This document shows, piece after piece, positions 1 through 7,121 of a stretch of 9,533 nucleotides of DNA; positions within the stretch are counted from its first letter, which is position 1; every line of letters begins with the position of its first letter. Source of the DNA: an uncultured Treponema sp. (GTDB taxonomy: Bacteria > Spirochaetota > Spirochaetia > Treponematales > Treponemataceae); the NCBI GenBank assembly GCA_905373565.1, contig CAJPTT010000061.1, forward strand, positions 1 through 9,533, written 5' to 3'. Made by a program: the position numbers and the translations under genes. The notes under the pieces are model-generated. The model did no database searches. It saw nothing but the letters and a program-made list of their open reading frames with translations, and was not told where the DNA came from.

Positions 1-8
1 ACTCGACG

Positions 9-40
9 TTGAACAGTGTACACGGAAGTACACTGTTCAA
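9..40. repeat. Perfect 13-bp palindromic hairpin at the left edge
   Basis: The arms TTGAACAGTGTAC (9-21) and GTACACTGTTCAA (28-40) are exact reverse complements around a 6-base loop. No run of T follows directly; the nearest T-rich stretch is at 47-51. It could be the terminator of a gene left of the window, or a dispersed palindrome. It contains the TTG at 9 that opens the reading frame of the diguanylate cyclase, which is one reason to distrust that start. Confidence 0.6.
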
Positions 41-119
41 CAGGCTATTTTCAAAAGCGCTGGAGATGTGGGGATCCGCACTGCCGATCAAAAATATATA
101 TAAAAGATTATATAAAAGA

Positions 120-148
120 TTGACAGCACAAAAAATTGCCCTTATAAT
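120..148 (+). promoter_or_regulatory. Consensus sigma-70 promoter of the diguanylate cyclase gene
   Basis: TTGACA at 120-125 and TATAAT at 143-148 are separated by exactly 17 bases, so every base of both hexamers matches the housekeeping consensus. Transcription would begin near 154-157, a few bases before the ATG codons at 159 and 165. The promoter lies inside the open frame that begins at 9, so it argues that the protein starts at 159 or 165 and that the mRNA has almost no leader. Confidence 0.7.
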
Positions 149-158
149 TTTTTATACT

Positions 159-1691
159 ATGAGTATGACGGATATCCTTGATTTTTTTCGTATTCTTAAC
201 GCGGCAGCTGCTTTTATTATAGCGGTATGTTCCTTAAAAAAAAGCAACTGGAATCCTGTTTTTAAACCCATCGCCTACTTAGCTGCTATGCTCGGTTTTT
301 GGAATTTGATACGCTTCTTTTTACTGCAAACACACGAGCTTCAGTTGAGTTTTATTATGACACGTTTCATCTATACGTGTATCGCATTTTCAGCCTTGTT
401 TTTATTTTACTATGCGCAATTGTATTGCCTACCTAACTTTCCGCTTTTCTACCACAGATTAATGGCCGTTATTCCCGTCATAACCTGTGTACTCAGCATT
501 ACGGCGAACCGGCACCCCTTTTTTATCGTTTTAAATCCGGAAGTGAAAATATTCGATATTAAACTCCATCCGTTTATTTACGGCTCGTGGTTTTATGTAC
601 ACGCCTTATACAGCTATGCGTTAATCTTCCTTTCGTGTATTTTATTCCTTATCAAAGTATTTTCACCTCACGTAAAAAACCGTAAAGCAGTCATTGCCAT
701 AACGGTTGCCGTCTGCGTTTTTGCCGTAATGAATATCATCGGTACGTTTATTGCACAAACGGAAATGATAAGCTTACTTTCGCTGCTTGCGCATTTGTTC
801 AGCATTAACGCGCTGTATTTTTTAACCTATTGGGATATGGATCAAAAAGGTCTCTACCTCGGAAGAAAAGACTTTTTTCAAGGTTTTAGTCAACCGGTGC
901 TCATCTTTAATACAAAGACCGAATTGCTTAAAGCAAATGCTGCTGCCGTGCAATTTTTTACTAAAGCAGCCATACCCATTCAACGGTATTCGCTGTACGG
1001 CGATATGTTTTGCAGCCGTTTTTTTGTGCCTATTCAGTCTCGGGAACAAACCGATTATGCTCTGTATATGCAGCACAGAGCAACAGGGAAGGTATTCCTT
1101 TGTCATAAAAAGAGGGTTGTAAATCCTCAAAATAATAAAAGCGTCGGAACAACCGTTATTATGTATGACGCCGGTATGTTAGGTGAACTGATACAAAAGA
1201 TTGAACAAAATGCTTTTACCGATGCACTGTGCGGATGTTTAAATCGGAGCTGCTTTGAACTGCGTAAAGAAACAATCGCACAAAATGCTGCAAAACCCTG
1301 CCTTTTGCTCGTTGCCGATATAGATGACCTTAAAAAGGTAAACGACTCGTTCGGGCACAACGCAGGGGACGATTATATTCAAACATGCGCCGGAATACTA
1401 AAAAAAGCGATAAATACGCCGAATACGCTGTTCCGCATAGGCGGAGATGAATTTGTTGCCTTTATACCGCATTGTACCGAAACGGATGCAGAAATTATCG
1501 TAAAAAAAATAAAAACATTATGCATAGAGCAAAAAAAATCTTGGAAAGTTTCCGTTTCGGTAGGGTTTTCGATGATAAAAAACACTAATACCGACTTGAT
1601 GCAGCACTTTACGCAAGCGGATGGCGCTATGTATATGCATAAACAAAAACATAAACAGCTCGCAGAGTTTCAACAGGCAATATCTTCTTAA
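159..1691 (+). CDS. Membrane diguanylate cyclase (7TM-PAS-GGDEF)
   Basis: This protein probably makes cyclic di-GMP from two GTP at the inner membrane. From the ATG at 159 it has 510 residues. Seven hydrophobic helices fill roughly residues 1-225, in the style of the histidine-kinase N-terminal 7TM input domain. A PAS-like segment lies at about 240-345 and a complete GGDEF domain at about 354-510. Catalytic-domain landmarks visible are the DALCGCLNR segment (canonical DxLTGLxNR), DIDDLKKVND, GHNAGDD, an exact GGDEF at 428-432, and QADGAMYMHK near the end. The autoinhibitory RxxD normally just before GGDEF is replaced by NTPN, so product inhibition through that site is not expected. The frame is open upstream to a TTG at 9, but a perfect promoter sits in that extension and the TTG lies in a palindrome, so I chose 159 (165 is also possible). 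There is no Shine-Dalgarno. It converges on the chemoreceptor gene. Confidence 0.85.
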   Translation: MSMTDILDFFRILNAAAAFIIAVCSLKKSNWNPVFKPIAYLAAMLGFWNLIRFFLLQTHELQLSFIMTRFIYTCIAFSALFLFYYAQLYCLPNFPLFYHRLMAVIPVITCVLSITANRHPFFIVLNPEVKIFDIKLHPFIYGSWFYVHALYSYALIFLSCILFLIKVFSPHVKNRKAVIAITVAVCVFAVMNIIGTFIAQTEMISLLSLLAHLFSINALYFLTYWDMDQKGLYLGRKDFFQGFSQPVLIFNTKTELLKANAAAVQFFTKAAIPIQRYSLYGDMFCSRFFVPIQSREQTDYALYMQHRATGKVFLCHKKRVVNPQNNKSVGTTVIMYDAGMLGELIQKIEQNAFTDALCGCLNRSCFELRKETIAQNAAKPCLLLVADIDDLKKVNDSFGHNAGDDYIQTCAGILKKAINTPNTLFRIGGDEFVAFIPHCTETDAEIIVKKIKTLCIEQKKSWKVSVSVGFSMIKNTNTDLMQHFTQADGAMYMHKQKHKQLAEFQQAISS

Positions 1692-1692
1692 C

Positions 1693-3825
1693 CTATACCT
1701 TAAATTTTGAAACTTCCTTGGCTAAATTTTCAATACTCTGTTTATTCTTCTGCGTAATCTCGTTGATTTCCTGTATGGCATCGTTAATCTGTGTCGTTCC
1801 GGACGCCATCTCGTTCATGCTTTCCGTAATAATACGGGTCAATTCATCAAGCTTTCGCATTTCAGCAGCAGCGCCTTGTCCTCCCTCCAACATTTCTTGA
1901 GCGCTTACGGTAACTTCGCTTGTTACCGTATTAATACTCTTCATTGCCGTCAAGACTTCTTTGCTGCCTTTTTCCTGCTCCTGCATTGCTTCGGTAAGTC
2001 GAGCGCTCATCGCTCTGACCTGCGTAGAAAGCTCAAAAATTGTATTGAATTTATCTTCCACCGTTCGAGAAGATGATGAAAGCATTTCAATTTCGCCGGA
2101 TAGATTTTTTAAGGTATCGGTAATAGCTTTTCCTTGCGTAGACGCTTCTTCGGCAAGCTTGCGTATTTCGTCTGCGACAACAGCAAAGCCTTTACCCGAT
2201 TCTCCTGCATGAGCAGCTTCTATTGCAGCATTCATCGCAAGTAGGTTTGTCTGCGATGCAATGTGCTGAATGACACTTGATGCTTCCAGTAGTGCCCCAG
2301 ACTCTTCTGCAATTTTCTTTGTTACCGTATTTGAGGTTACTACCGTTGTTTTACCGTCTGTTGTTTCGGTTGTAAGATCCCTGATAGCCGCATCGGTTTT
2401 TGCAAGTGTTTGTCCGATCGCGTTAATATTTGCAACCATTTGCTCCACCGATTCCGAGGATTCTGCAACATTTGCAGCCTGTGCTTCGATATCCGTATTC
2501 AACTGTTTAATGGTATACACAATTCCTTCAATTGTAGCGGCTGTTTTACCAACGCTGTTAGCCTGCGTTATCGCTTGCTGTTTTATTCCATTAATATTCG
2601 CATTGATTTGATGGATAGCGCTGGCCGTTTGAGTCATATTGACTGCCAACTGATTACCGACTGTCTCCATAACGATACTATTTTCGCCGACAGACTGTAT
2701 TGCTTTGCCGATTTTTTCAATCGTTTGATTAAAGTATTGAGCAACTTCCGTAATCTCATCGTGCCCCGTTACCGTAAGCCGTACCGTTAGATCACCGTCT
2801 TGTTCCGAAATATTTTTCAAAGCTGTCTTTAATTTGTTCAGCGGTTTTAGTGATACCGAGACAATACCGATTGTAACGGGAAGGCTTAAAAGAAGCGCTG
2901 CAAAAAGCGCCGCCACCGTCAATACTACAATTCTTACTAATTGAGCTCGATATTCCGTTAAAGGCGTGATCATCACATAGTAAAGCGGCATTCCCGTATA
3001 TGTGGAAGTAAACAACGACATTTTTGAAAAGGTACCGTTCAGCTTGGTCGTAAAAACACGTGGTTTTGTATAATCATTCAGCCCCTCGATTGCGAGATCG
3101 GAAATATTCTTAAAAATCATTTCATAATTATCAGAGTGTGCGATAATAGTACCGTCCCCGTTTACCAGCATCAATGTTGAAGTATCCGTTTGTAGGACTG
3201 AATGCAAAAAATCGGAAATGAATTTTAAACTTGCATCAATTGTAACAACACCCTGTAGAACATTTTGCTCATCGGTTACCGTTTTTCCGCACGTTATAAC
3301 CAATTCCCCTGCTGTTGTGGCATACGGAGCGGAAAAAACAATCTTATGGGGAGTTCGAATGGCAGCTTTATACCATCCGCGTTCTCGTGCATCGTACCCG
3401 TTTTTCCGCGGTGCAGTCGGATACATAATGAACCCCCCGTTTTCTTGTGCTCCTATTGCTACAGTAAAAGCATCGCGCAAAGAATCGGCAAAATCTTGAC
3501 AGATTTTAAGCGCTTCCTCTTCATAGGGACTGCGGGGTATCATAGGAACCTTTCCGCTCGGATCGCTCAGCTCCACATACGAGGTAATATTACTGCCGAT
3601 TGTATGAAAAAGCTTTGAATGCGCAAGTAAATCGGTTGCATCCGTAATATTTTGAAAATACTGACCGATAACCGTATCAGTCATGGTAACTGCGATTTTT
3701 TCTTTTGTATCCTGTGCAACTCTAATCGAATTTTTAATAAGCAAATACGAAAAGAATCCCACCCCTATTAAAATCGGCAGTATGATAATAATCGGTATAA
3801 GAATAAACTTTTTTTTAAGTTGCAT
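1693..3825 (-). CDS. Methyl-accepting chemotaxis protein with dCache sensor
   Basis: This 710-residue chemoreceptor would signal to CheA/CheW. TM1 lies at about 4-31, a periplasmic double-Cache domain at about 35-290 and TM2 at about 296-322, followed by a HAMP domain to about 376. The cytoplasmic rod contains the conserved signalling hairpin around 520-565 (NAAIEAAHAGE, then GFAVVADEIRKLAEE). In the sensor, Y144, R149, W151, Y152, Y168 and D197 recreate, within one residue, the spacing I recall for the amino-acid-binding dCache motif of PctA-type receptors, so an amino acid ligand is likely (inference). The protein ends in SKFKV and lacks a CheR/CheB-tethering pentapeptide. AGGA at 3832-3835 lies 6 bases before the ATG. 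Its stop is one base from that of the cyclase, so this gene and the cyclase must terminate inside or beyond each other. Confidence 0.93.
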   Translation of the reverse strand: MQLKKKFILIPIIIILPILIGVGFFSYLLIKNSIRVAQDTKEKIAVTMTDTVIGQYFQNITDATDLLAHSKLFHTIGSNITSYVELSDPSGKVPMIPRSPYEEEALKICQDFADSLRDAFTVAIGAQENGGFIMYPTAPRKNGYDARERGWYKAAIRTPHKIVFSAPYATTAGELVITCGKTVTDEQNVLQGVVTIDASLKFISDFLHSVLQTDTSTLMLVNGDGTIIAHSDNYEMIFKNISDLAIEGLNDYTKPRVFTTKLNGTFSKMSLFTSTYTGMPLYYVMITPLTEYRAQLVRIVVLTVAALFAALLLSLPVTIGIVSVSLKPLNKLKTALKNISEQDGDLTVRLTVTGHDEITEVAQYFNQTIEKIGKAIQSVGENSIVMETVGNQLAVNMTQTASAIHQINANINGIKQQAITQANSVGKTAATIEGIVYTIKQLNTDIEAQAANVAESSESVEQMVANINAIGQTLAKTDAAIRDLTTETTDGKTTVVTSNTVTKKIAEESGALLEASSVIQHIASQTNLLAMNAAIEAAHAGESGKGFAVVADEIRKLAEEASTQGKAITDTLKNLSGEIEMLSSSSRTVEDKFNTIFELSTQVRAMSARLTEAMQEQEKGSKEVLTAMKSINTVTSEVTVSAQEMLEGGQGAAAEMRKLDELTRIITESMNEMASGTTQINDAIQEINEITQKNKQSIENLAKEVSKFKV

Positions 3826-3840
3826 AACTTTTTCCTAAAA

Positions 3841-3901
3841 AGCTCTGTAGGAAAAATACCGCAATACTTATACGATATACCGGTATCCTTCCAACAGAGC
3901 T
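3841..3901 (-). promoter_or_regulatory. Inverted repeat over the chemoreceptor promoter/leader
   Basis: Bases 3841-3860 and 3882-3901 form a 20-base imperfect inverted repeat with an exact 8-base outer stem (AGCTCTGT/ACAGAGCT). Read on the minus strand the structure ends in TTTTT, like an intrinsic terminator, just before the Shine-Dalgarno of the chemoreceptor. The same interval holds a candidate minus-strand promoter, TTGGAA (3889-3894), 16 bases, TATAAG (3867-3872), with one element in each half. It may be a terminator for readthrough from the HAD gene, a leader attenuator, or an operator. The sequence does not decide. Confidence 0.45.
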
Positions 3902-3915
3902 ATGGTAAATATAGC

Positions 3916-3942
3916 GCCTCTCTAACTAAGCATTAGAGAGGC
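3916..3942. repeat. Perfect 10-bp hairpin in the chemoreceptor upstream region
   Basis: GCCTCTCTAA (3916-3925) and TTAGAGAGGC (3933-3942) are exact reverse complements around a 7-base loop. Neither strand shows a clear T-run after the stem; the minus strand continues GCTATATTT. It could be a weak terminator for the HAD gene or an upstream regulatory element of the chemoreceptor. Confidence 0.5.
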
Positions 3943-3971
3943 ATTTAGTAGTCTAACATCCATGCAGACAA

Positions 3972-4008
3972 TAGACCTGTTCAATAACTTCGTTGTCGAA
4001 CAGGTCTA
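3972..4008. repeat. Palindromic intergenic repeat, CTGTTC/GAACAG arms (copy 1)
   Basis: TAGACCTGTTC (3972-3982) and GAACAGGTCTA (3998-4008) form an exact 11-bp stem. The 15-base loop can fold further (ATAAC paired with GTTGT around TTC). The arm core ACCTGTTC/GAACAGGT recurs in the hairpin at 4053-4086. There is no T-run on either side, so it resembles a REP-like dispersed palindrome more than a terminator. Confidence 0.5.
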
Positions 4009-4014
4009 CAAGTC

Positions 4015-4044
4015 CTAAATCATCGCACAAATAGTACGATTTAG
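4015..4044. repeat. Short 7-bp inverted repeat between the two palindromes
   Basis: CTAAATC (4015-4021) pairs exactly with GATTTAG (4038-4044) across 16 bases. It is short and AT-rich, so it may be chance. It is listed because it sits between the two CTGTTC-type palindromes and completes the row of hairpins in this gap. Confidence 0.25.
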
Positions 4045-4052
4045 ATCAAGGT

Positions 4053-4086
4053 AACCCGTTCAGAAGCGGAAGTTTCCGAACAGGTT
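4053..4086. repeat. Palindromic intergenic repeat, CTGTTC/GAACAG arms (copy 2)
   Basis: AACCCGTTC (4053-4061) pairs with GAACAGGTT (4078-4086). The single mismatch is a G·U pair when read on the minus strand, so the structure is best conserved as minus-strand RNA. The interior contains a second palindrome, GGAAGTTTCC. The arm core is shared with 3972-4008. It lies 39 bases after the stop of the HAD lipoprotein gene. Confidence 0.5.
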
Positions 4087-4124
4087 TAATGTAGACTGTC
4101 TTTATACATGAAAACATGCTCCCC

Positions 4125-5411
4125 TTAACGGGTCGTTAATACTTGCAGCTCTTTCTTGCCAAAGAGATAACTTCCCTGATACGGAATAAATACCCCTTCA
4201 TTTTCATTGCGTCCCTGCAAAATAACGCGAGCGTCGGGTTTCCCCGTCTCTTCAACAGCCTGTTTTGAAAGCTTCGAAATACGGTCGGAAGATTTCCGTA
4301 CTCTGTTCATAACGATAACAACCTGTGTCTCTGCAAAGTCGGTGGCCATATCGTAGTCGCCGTTACTGTCGGTTCCGACAAGGATCGGCCCCTTATTACC
4401 GTGTTTAGGTGCTATTTCCATTTTGATTGCTTTGGTTTTTCCCGCAGCTTGCGTCTGGGGATAATTTTTCTTATAAACAGGCTGATATTTACCGTTTGCA
4501 TCTTTTTCGAGCCGCATCCCGACAATATTTTCCGGTTTTAAGTTATAGCCGTATTTCGGATTGGTTGCAAAAACACGAACAACATCTTCAAGCGATGCAG
4601 AGCATACATATACTTCAATGCCGTTATCCTGTAATGCTTTCATTAATCGCTGAGTTTCCGGCTGGACACGCAATCCTTGTTTGTATCCATCAAGAGAAAC
4701 TTTGCCGGCCTTGCCCTTCAACACATCGCTTGATTCGATACTATACCGCGCAATCGGAGCTTTTAACGCGGCGTCGTTGGCTTCTTGGGTAATCTTATTG
4801 ACATAGTCAACATCCATTCCCGTAAAGAGATACAATACCCACGGATAGGCTATTTCCGCCGAAAAACTACCACCGATTGCTTCATACAAAAAGGCAAGCT
4901 TTCCTCTAAAATCCTTGTATTGCTCGGTCTTCTTAATTTCTTCCAGTGTTTTAGAGCCTTTAAACCCTGCATAATTTTCATAAATATATGTGTAGTCGGC
5001 ATCCAAATCCGCACCGATTGTCTCAATATTAATCGGCTGTCCGTCGGTATTATTGTAATCCGCTTTAAAGTTATCTTTAGGCACATCAACTCTAATTGCA
5101 GTATGGAATTCTTCAGGGGTCATCTTAAAGTACAGATGATCGATTTGATAGCGGAAAAGCGATTCCTGCGTATCCTGAAAGATGGACGTAAAATCCCAAT
5201 CGAATACGGCATACGCTCCCTTATTGGCATTATCCTGAATCAATTTCTCAAGACGAGCGCGGTTGCCCGGTTCCCAATTGCCTTTTCCGAGCAGACTGTC
5301 GGCAGCTTGCTGCTGTTTCTGAGGCATACCTGCACAAGAAGCGAGTACTGCAATGGCTGTAAGCACACAGAGTTTCCCTGCAACTTTCTTTGCAAAACAC
5401 ATGTAGTTCAT
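4125..5411 (-). CDS. HAD-superfamily phosphatase lipoprotein
   Basis: The gene encodes a 428-residue predicted periplasmic lipoprotein phosphatase. The N-terminus is a lipoprotein signal: basic start, hydrophobic stretch, and lipobox LASC with the lipidated Cys at 26. HAD motifs are complete: DWDFT with nucleophile D71 and acid D73, motif II Ser in VCSAS (S271), a Lys-containing KTKAIK segment near 325-331, and the acidic GTDSNGDYD (D348, D352, D354). The long insertion between motifs I and II is a large cap. The layout resembles phosphoserine phosphatase-like and phosphorylcholine phosphatase-like secreted HAD enzymes; the substrate is not determinable here. The frame is open to an ATG at 5483, but only the ATG at 5411 has a good Shine-Dalgarno and puts the signal peptide at the N-terminus. 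The CGT-TAA end of the gene lies in a small TTAACG/CGTTAA palindrome. Confidence 0.85.
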   Translation of the reverse strand: MNYMCFAKKVAGKLCVLTAIAVLASCAGMPQKQQQAADSLLGKGNWEPGNRARLEKLIQDNANKGAYAVFDWDFTSIFQDTQESLFRYQIDHLYFKMTPEEFHTAIRVDVPKDNFKADYNNTDGQPINIETIGADLDADYTYIYENYAGFKGSKTLEEIKKTEQYKDFRGKLAFLYEAIGGSFSAEIAYPWVLYLFTGMDVDYVNKITQEANDAALKAPIARYSIESSDVLKGKAGKVSLDGYKQGLRVQPETQRLMKALQDNGIEVYVCSASLEDVVRVFATNPKYGYNLKPENIVGMRLEKDANGKYQPVYKKNYPQTQAAGKTKAIKMEIAPKHGNKGPILVGTDSNGDYDMATDFAETQVVIVMNRVRKSSDRISKLSKQAVEETGKPDARVILQGRNENEGVFIPYQGSYLFGKKELQVLTTR

Positions 5412-5417
5412 ACCAAT

Positions 5418-5423
5418 CTCCTT
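5418..5423 (-). promoter_or_regulatory. Shine-Dalgarno that fixes the start of the HAD lipoprotein
   Basis: AAGGAG on the minus strand lies 6 bases before the ATG at 5411. The in-frame ATG at 5483 is only about 8 bases from the predicted transcription start, has no such site, and would bury the signal peptide behind 24 residues. Confidence 0.75.
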
Positions 5424-5497
5424 ACAATTATTAAAAGGTATCTCAAGCCTCAATAAGTTTTTACGAAGCTTTTTGAATCCCAAAAAATATTGCGGGG

Positions 5498-5526
5498 AGT
5501 ATATCAGGTATGCAAAAATTTGTCAA
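5498..5526 (-). promoter_or_regulatory. Sigma-70 promoter of the HAD lipoprotein gene
   Basis: On the minus strand, TTGACA (5521-5526), 17 bases, then TATACT (5498-5503). One base departs from consensus. The predicted start near 5491 gives a leader of about 80 bases before the ATG at 5411. It is back to back with the permease promoter. Confidence 0.7.
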
Positions 5527-5590
5527 AACACATGTCCGCTAAAGATAAACGAGATGACCTAAAAAAAAGTCAAGGTACAAAAAAATTTTC

Positions 5591-5619
5591 TTGCGGAAAC
5601 AAATATTCCATGTTACACT
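5591..5619 (+). promoter_or_regulatory. Sigma-70-like promoter of the purine permease gene
   Basis: TTGCGG (5591-5596), 17 bases, TACACT (5614-5619). An A/T-rich run (AAAAAAATTTTC, 5579-5590) abuts the -35 box like an UP element. The predicted leader is about 42 bases, too short for a purine riboswitch. AAGGAGG at 5653-5659 sits 8 bases before the ATG. Confidence 0.55.
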
Positions 5620-5667
5620 GATAATAACGCTGATTGGTACTCATTTATTCTAAAAGGAGGCTACTTT

Positions 5668-6966
5668 ATGGAAAAACTCTTTCAGCTTCAAGCGCACAAA
5701 ACGAATGTGCGTACCGAAATCATTGCAGGACTGACGACATTCCTTGCAATGGCGTATATCCTTGCCGTTAACCCGCTCATTCTAAGTGATGCAGGTTTAA
5801 ATCCCGGCAGTGTGTTTACGGCTACCGCATTATCTGCTGCAATTGCAACATTGATGATGGCTGTACTTGCCAATCTTCCCGTTGCGCTTGCCCCCGGTAT
5901 GGGCTTAAATGCTTTTTTCACGTATACCGTTGTTATCGGAATGAAGTATTCGCCCGCTACAGCCTTAACGGCAGTCTTCTTTGAAGGTTTGCTGTTTATT
6001 TTGCTGTCATTTTTCAATGTACGGGAAGCGATTGTCGAATCAATCCCGATCAATCTGAAAAAAGCGGTTGCAGCAGGTATCGGTCTTTTCATCACCCTAA
6101 TCGGTATGAAAAATGCGGAAATTATCGTAGATAACCCTGCGACATTAGTCGGCCTCGGCAACGTTACATCAGGCCCCGCTCTGTTGGGAATGATCGGCTT
6201 GGTTATTACCGCTGTTTTGTATGTGCTGCGTATTCCGGGCTCAATTCTTCTTGGAATTTTGATTACTACTATAATCGGCATTCCAATGGGCGTTACGGTA
6301 CCGTTCGGCGGTTGGGAAAATTGGTCAATCGTAAGCGTACCGGCAACTCCGGTTTTCTGGAATTTTGACTTTAGCAATATTTTCAGCTTCCAGTTCTTTA
6401 CGGTATTTTTCTCGTTTCTGTTTGTCGATATTTTTGATACGGTCGGTACCTTGGTCGGCGTCAGCAATCGTGCAGGCCTTACCGACAAAAACGGGAATAT
6501 TCCGCGCGTAAAGCAGGCGCTGCTCTCCGACGCTATCGGAACCGTTTTCGGCGCTATGATGGGTACCTCTACCGTTACCAGCTTTGTCGAAAGCACTTCC
6601 GGTGTAGCCGCCGGAGGAAGAACCGGTTTAACCGCGTTGACAACCGGTGTATTCTTCTTAATTGCATTGATCTTCTCACCGCTTTTCCTGCTTATCCCGT
6701 CAGCCGCAACGGCTCCTGCTCTTATTATCGTCGGTTTCCTGATGTTGAGCGCCGCCGCCGAAATCGATTTCCAAGATCCTACGGAAGGTATTCCTGCGTT
6801 CTTGACAATCGTTATGATGCCGTTTACCTACAGCATTGCCGAAGGTATTGTGTACGGTATCCTTTCCTACGTTATTTTGAAGGCCATAACCGGTAAATTC
6901 AAGCAAATCCCGATTATTAGCTGGATACTGTTTGTTATCTTCTTATTGAGGATTATTCTTCATTAA
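5668..6966 (+). CDS. NCS2-family purine permease (AzgA/PbuG type)
   Basis: This 432-residue, strongly hydrophobic integral membrane protein probably imports a purine base (adenine, guanine or hypoxanthine) by proton symport. Family landmarks visible are the N-terminal TEIIAGLTTFLAMAYILAVNP, the APGMGLNAFF segment near residues 74-83, DIFDTVGTLVGVSNRAGL near 254-271, and the signature GTSTVTSFVESTSGVAAGG near 294-312. These place it in the AzgA/GhxP/PbuG branch of the nucleobase transporters rather than the uracil (UraA) branch. The length fits the family and no disruption is seen. The start is supported by a full AAGGAGG with 8-base spacing. The gene is monocistronic: its own promoter is upstream and two tandem terminators follow. 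The exact purine cannot be chosen from sequence alone. Confidence 0.93.
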   Translation: MEKLFQLQAHKTNVRTEIIAGLTTFLAMAYILAVNPLILSDAGLNPGSVFTATALSAAIATLMMAVLANLPVALAPGMGLNAFFTYTVVIGMKYSPATALTAVFFEGLLFILLSFFNVREAIVESIPINLKKAVAAGIGLFITLIGMKNAEIIVDNPATLVGLGNVTSGPALLGMIGLVITAVLYVLRIPGSILLGILITTIIGIPMGVTVPFGGWENWSIVSVPATPVFWNFDFSNIFSFQFFTVFFSFLFVDIFDTVGTLVGVSNRAGLTDKNGNIPRVKQALLSDAIGTVFGAMMGTSTVTSFVESTSGVAAGGRTGLTALTTGVFFLIALIFSPLFLLIPSAATAPALIIVGFLMLSAAAEIDFQDPTEGIPAFLTIVMMPFTYSIAEGIVYGILSYVILKAITGKFKQIPIISWILFVIFLLRIILH

Positions 6967-6995
6967 GCTGTTTTGCAGTTAAAATATATACATCT

Positions 6996-7032
6996 CGGGT
7001 ATTCATACAGAGTATGAATGCCCGTTTTTTTT
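6996..7032 (+). terminator. Rho-independent terminator of the permease gene
   Basis: A 12-bp stem, CGGGTATTCATA (6996-7007) with TATGAATGCCCG (7013-7024), has one G·U pair and a 5-base loop, and is followed directly by eight T. Confidence 0.92.
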
Positions 7033-7056
7033 CTTGCAGGCTGGTAAACGCATAAT

Positions 7057-7104
7057 GGGCACCTCTAAAAATCTAACCGAGTTTTTAGAGGTGCCCGTCT
7101 TTTT
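7057..7104 (+). terminator. Second tandem terminator, perfect 15-bp stem
   Basis: GGGCACCTCTAAAAA (7057-7071) and TTTTTAGAGGTGCCC (7082-7096) are exact reverse complements around a 10-base loop, followed by GTCTTTTT. On the minus strand no T-run follows, so the orientation is plus. It lies in an open frame that runs into the NYN gene, which argues against any NYN start before 7157. Confidence 0.8.
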
Positions 7105-7121
7105 ACCTAATGTCTTTTTAC

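Noticed and set aside
9..158. N-terminal extension of the diguanylate cyclase from the TTG at 9
   Set aside because: The TTG lies in a perfect palindrome, no Shine-Dalgarno precedes it within the window, and a perfect promoter sits downstream of it inside the extension. The sequence from 159 begins a typical 7TM protein.
3826..4124. Cyclic di-GMP riboswitch or tRNA in the chemoreceptor upstream region
   Set aside because: The hairpins do not match the GEMM core or a cloverleaf, and each is a simple palindrome.
4785..5456. Plus-strand open frame of 223 codons opposite the HAD gene
   Set aside because: It is fully antisense to a gene with intact catalytic motifs. Its translation shows no family features and is explained by codon bias of the real gene.
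5412..5483. HAD protein start at the ATG at 5483
   Set aside because: It would put 24 residues before the lipoprotein signal, lies about 8 bases from the predicted transcription start, and lacks a ribosome site.
5620..5667. Purine riboswitch before the permease
   Set aside because: The predicted leader is only about 42 bases and shows no three-way-junction arms; the divergent gap also lacks one.
5688..6596. Minus-strand open frame of 302 codons opposite the permease
   Set aside because: Antisense shadow of a well-conserved transporter; the translation is rich in Ile, Pro and Thr and has no domain.
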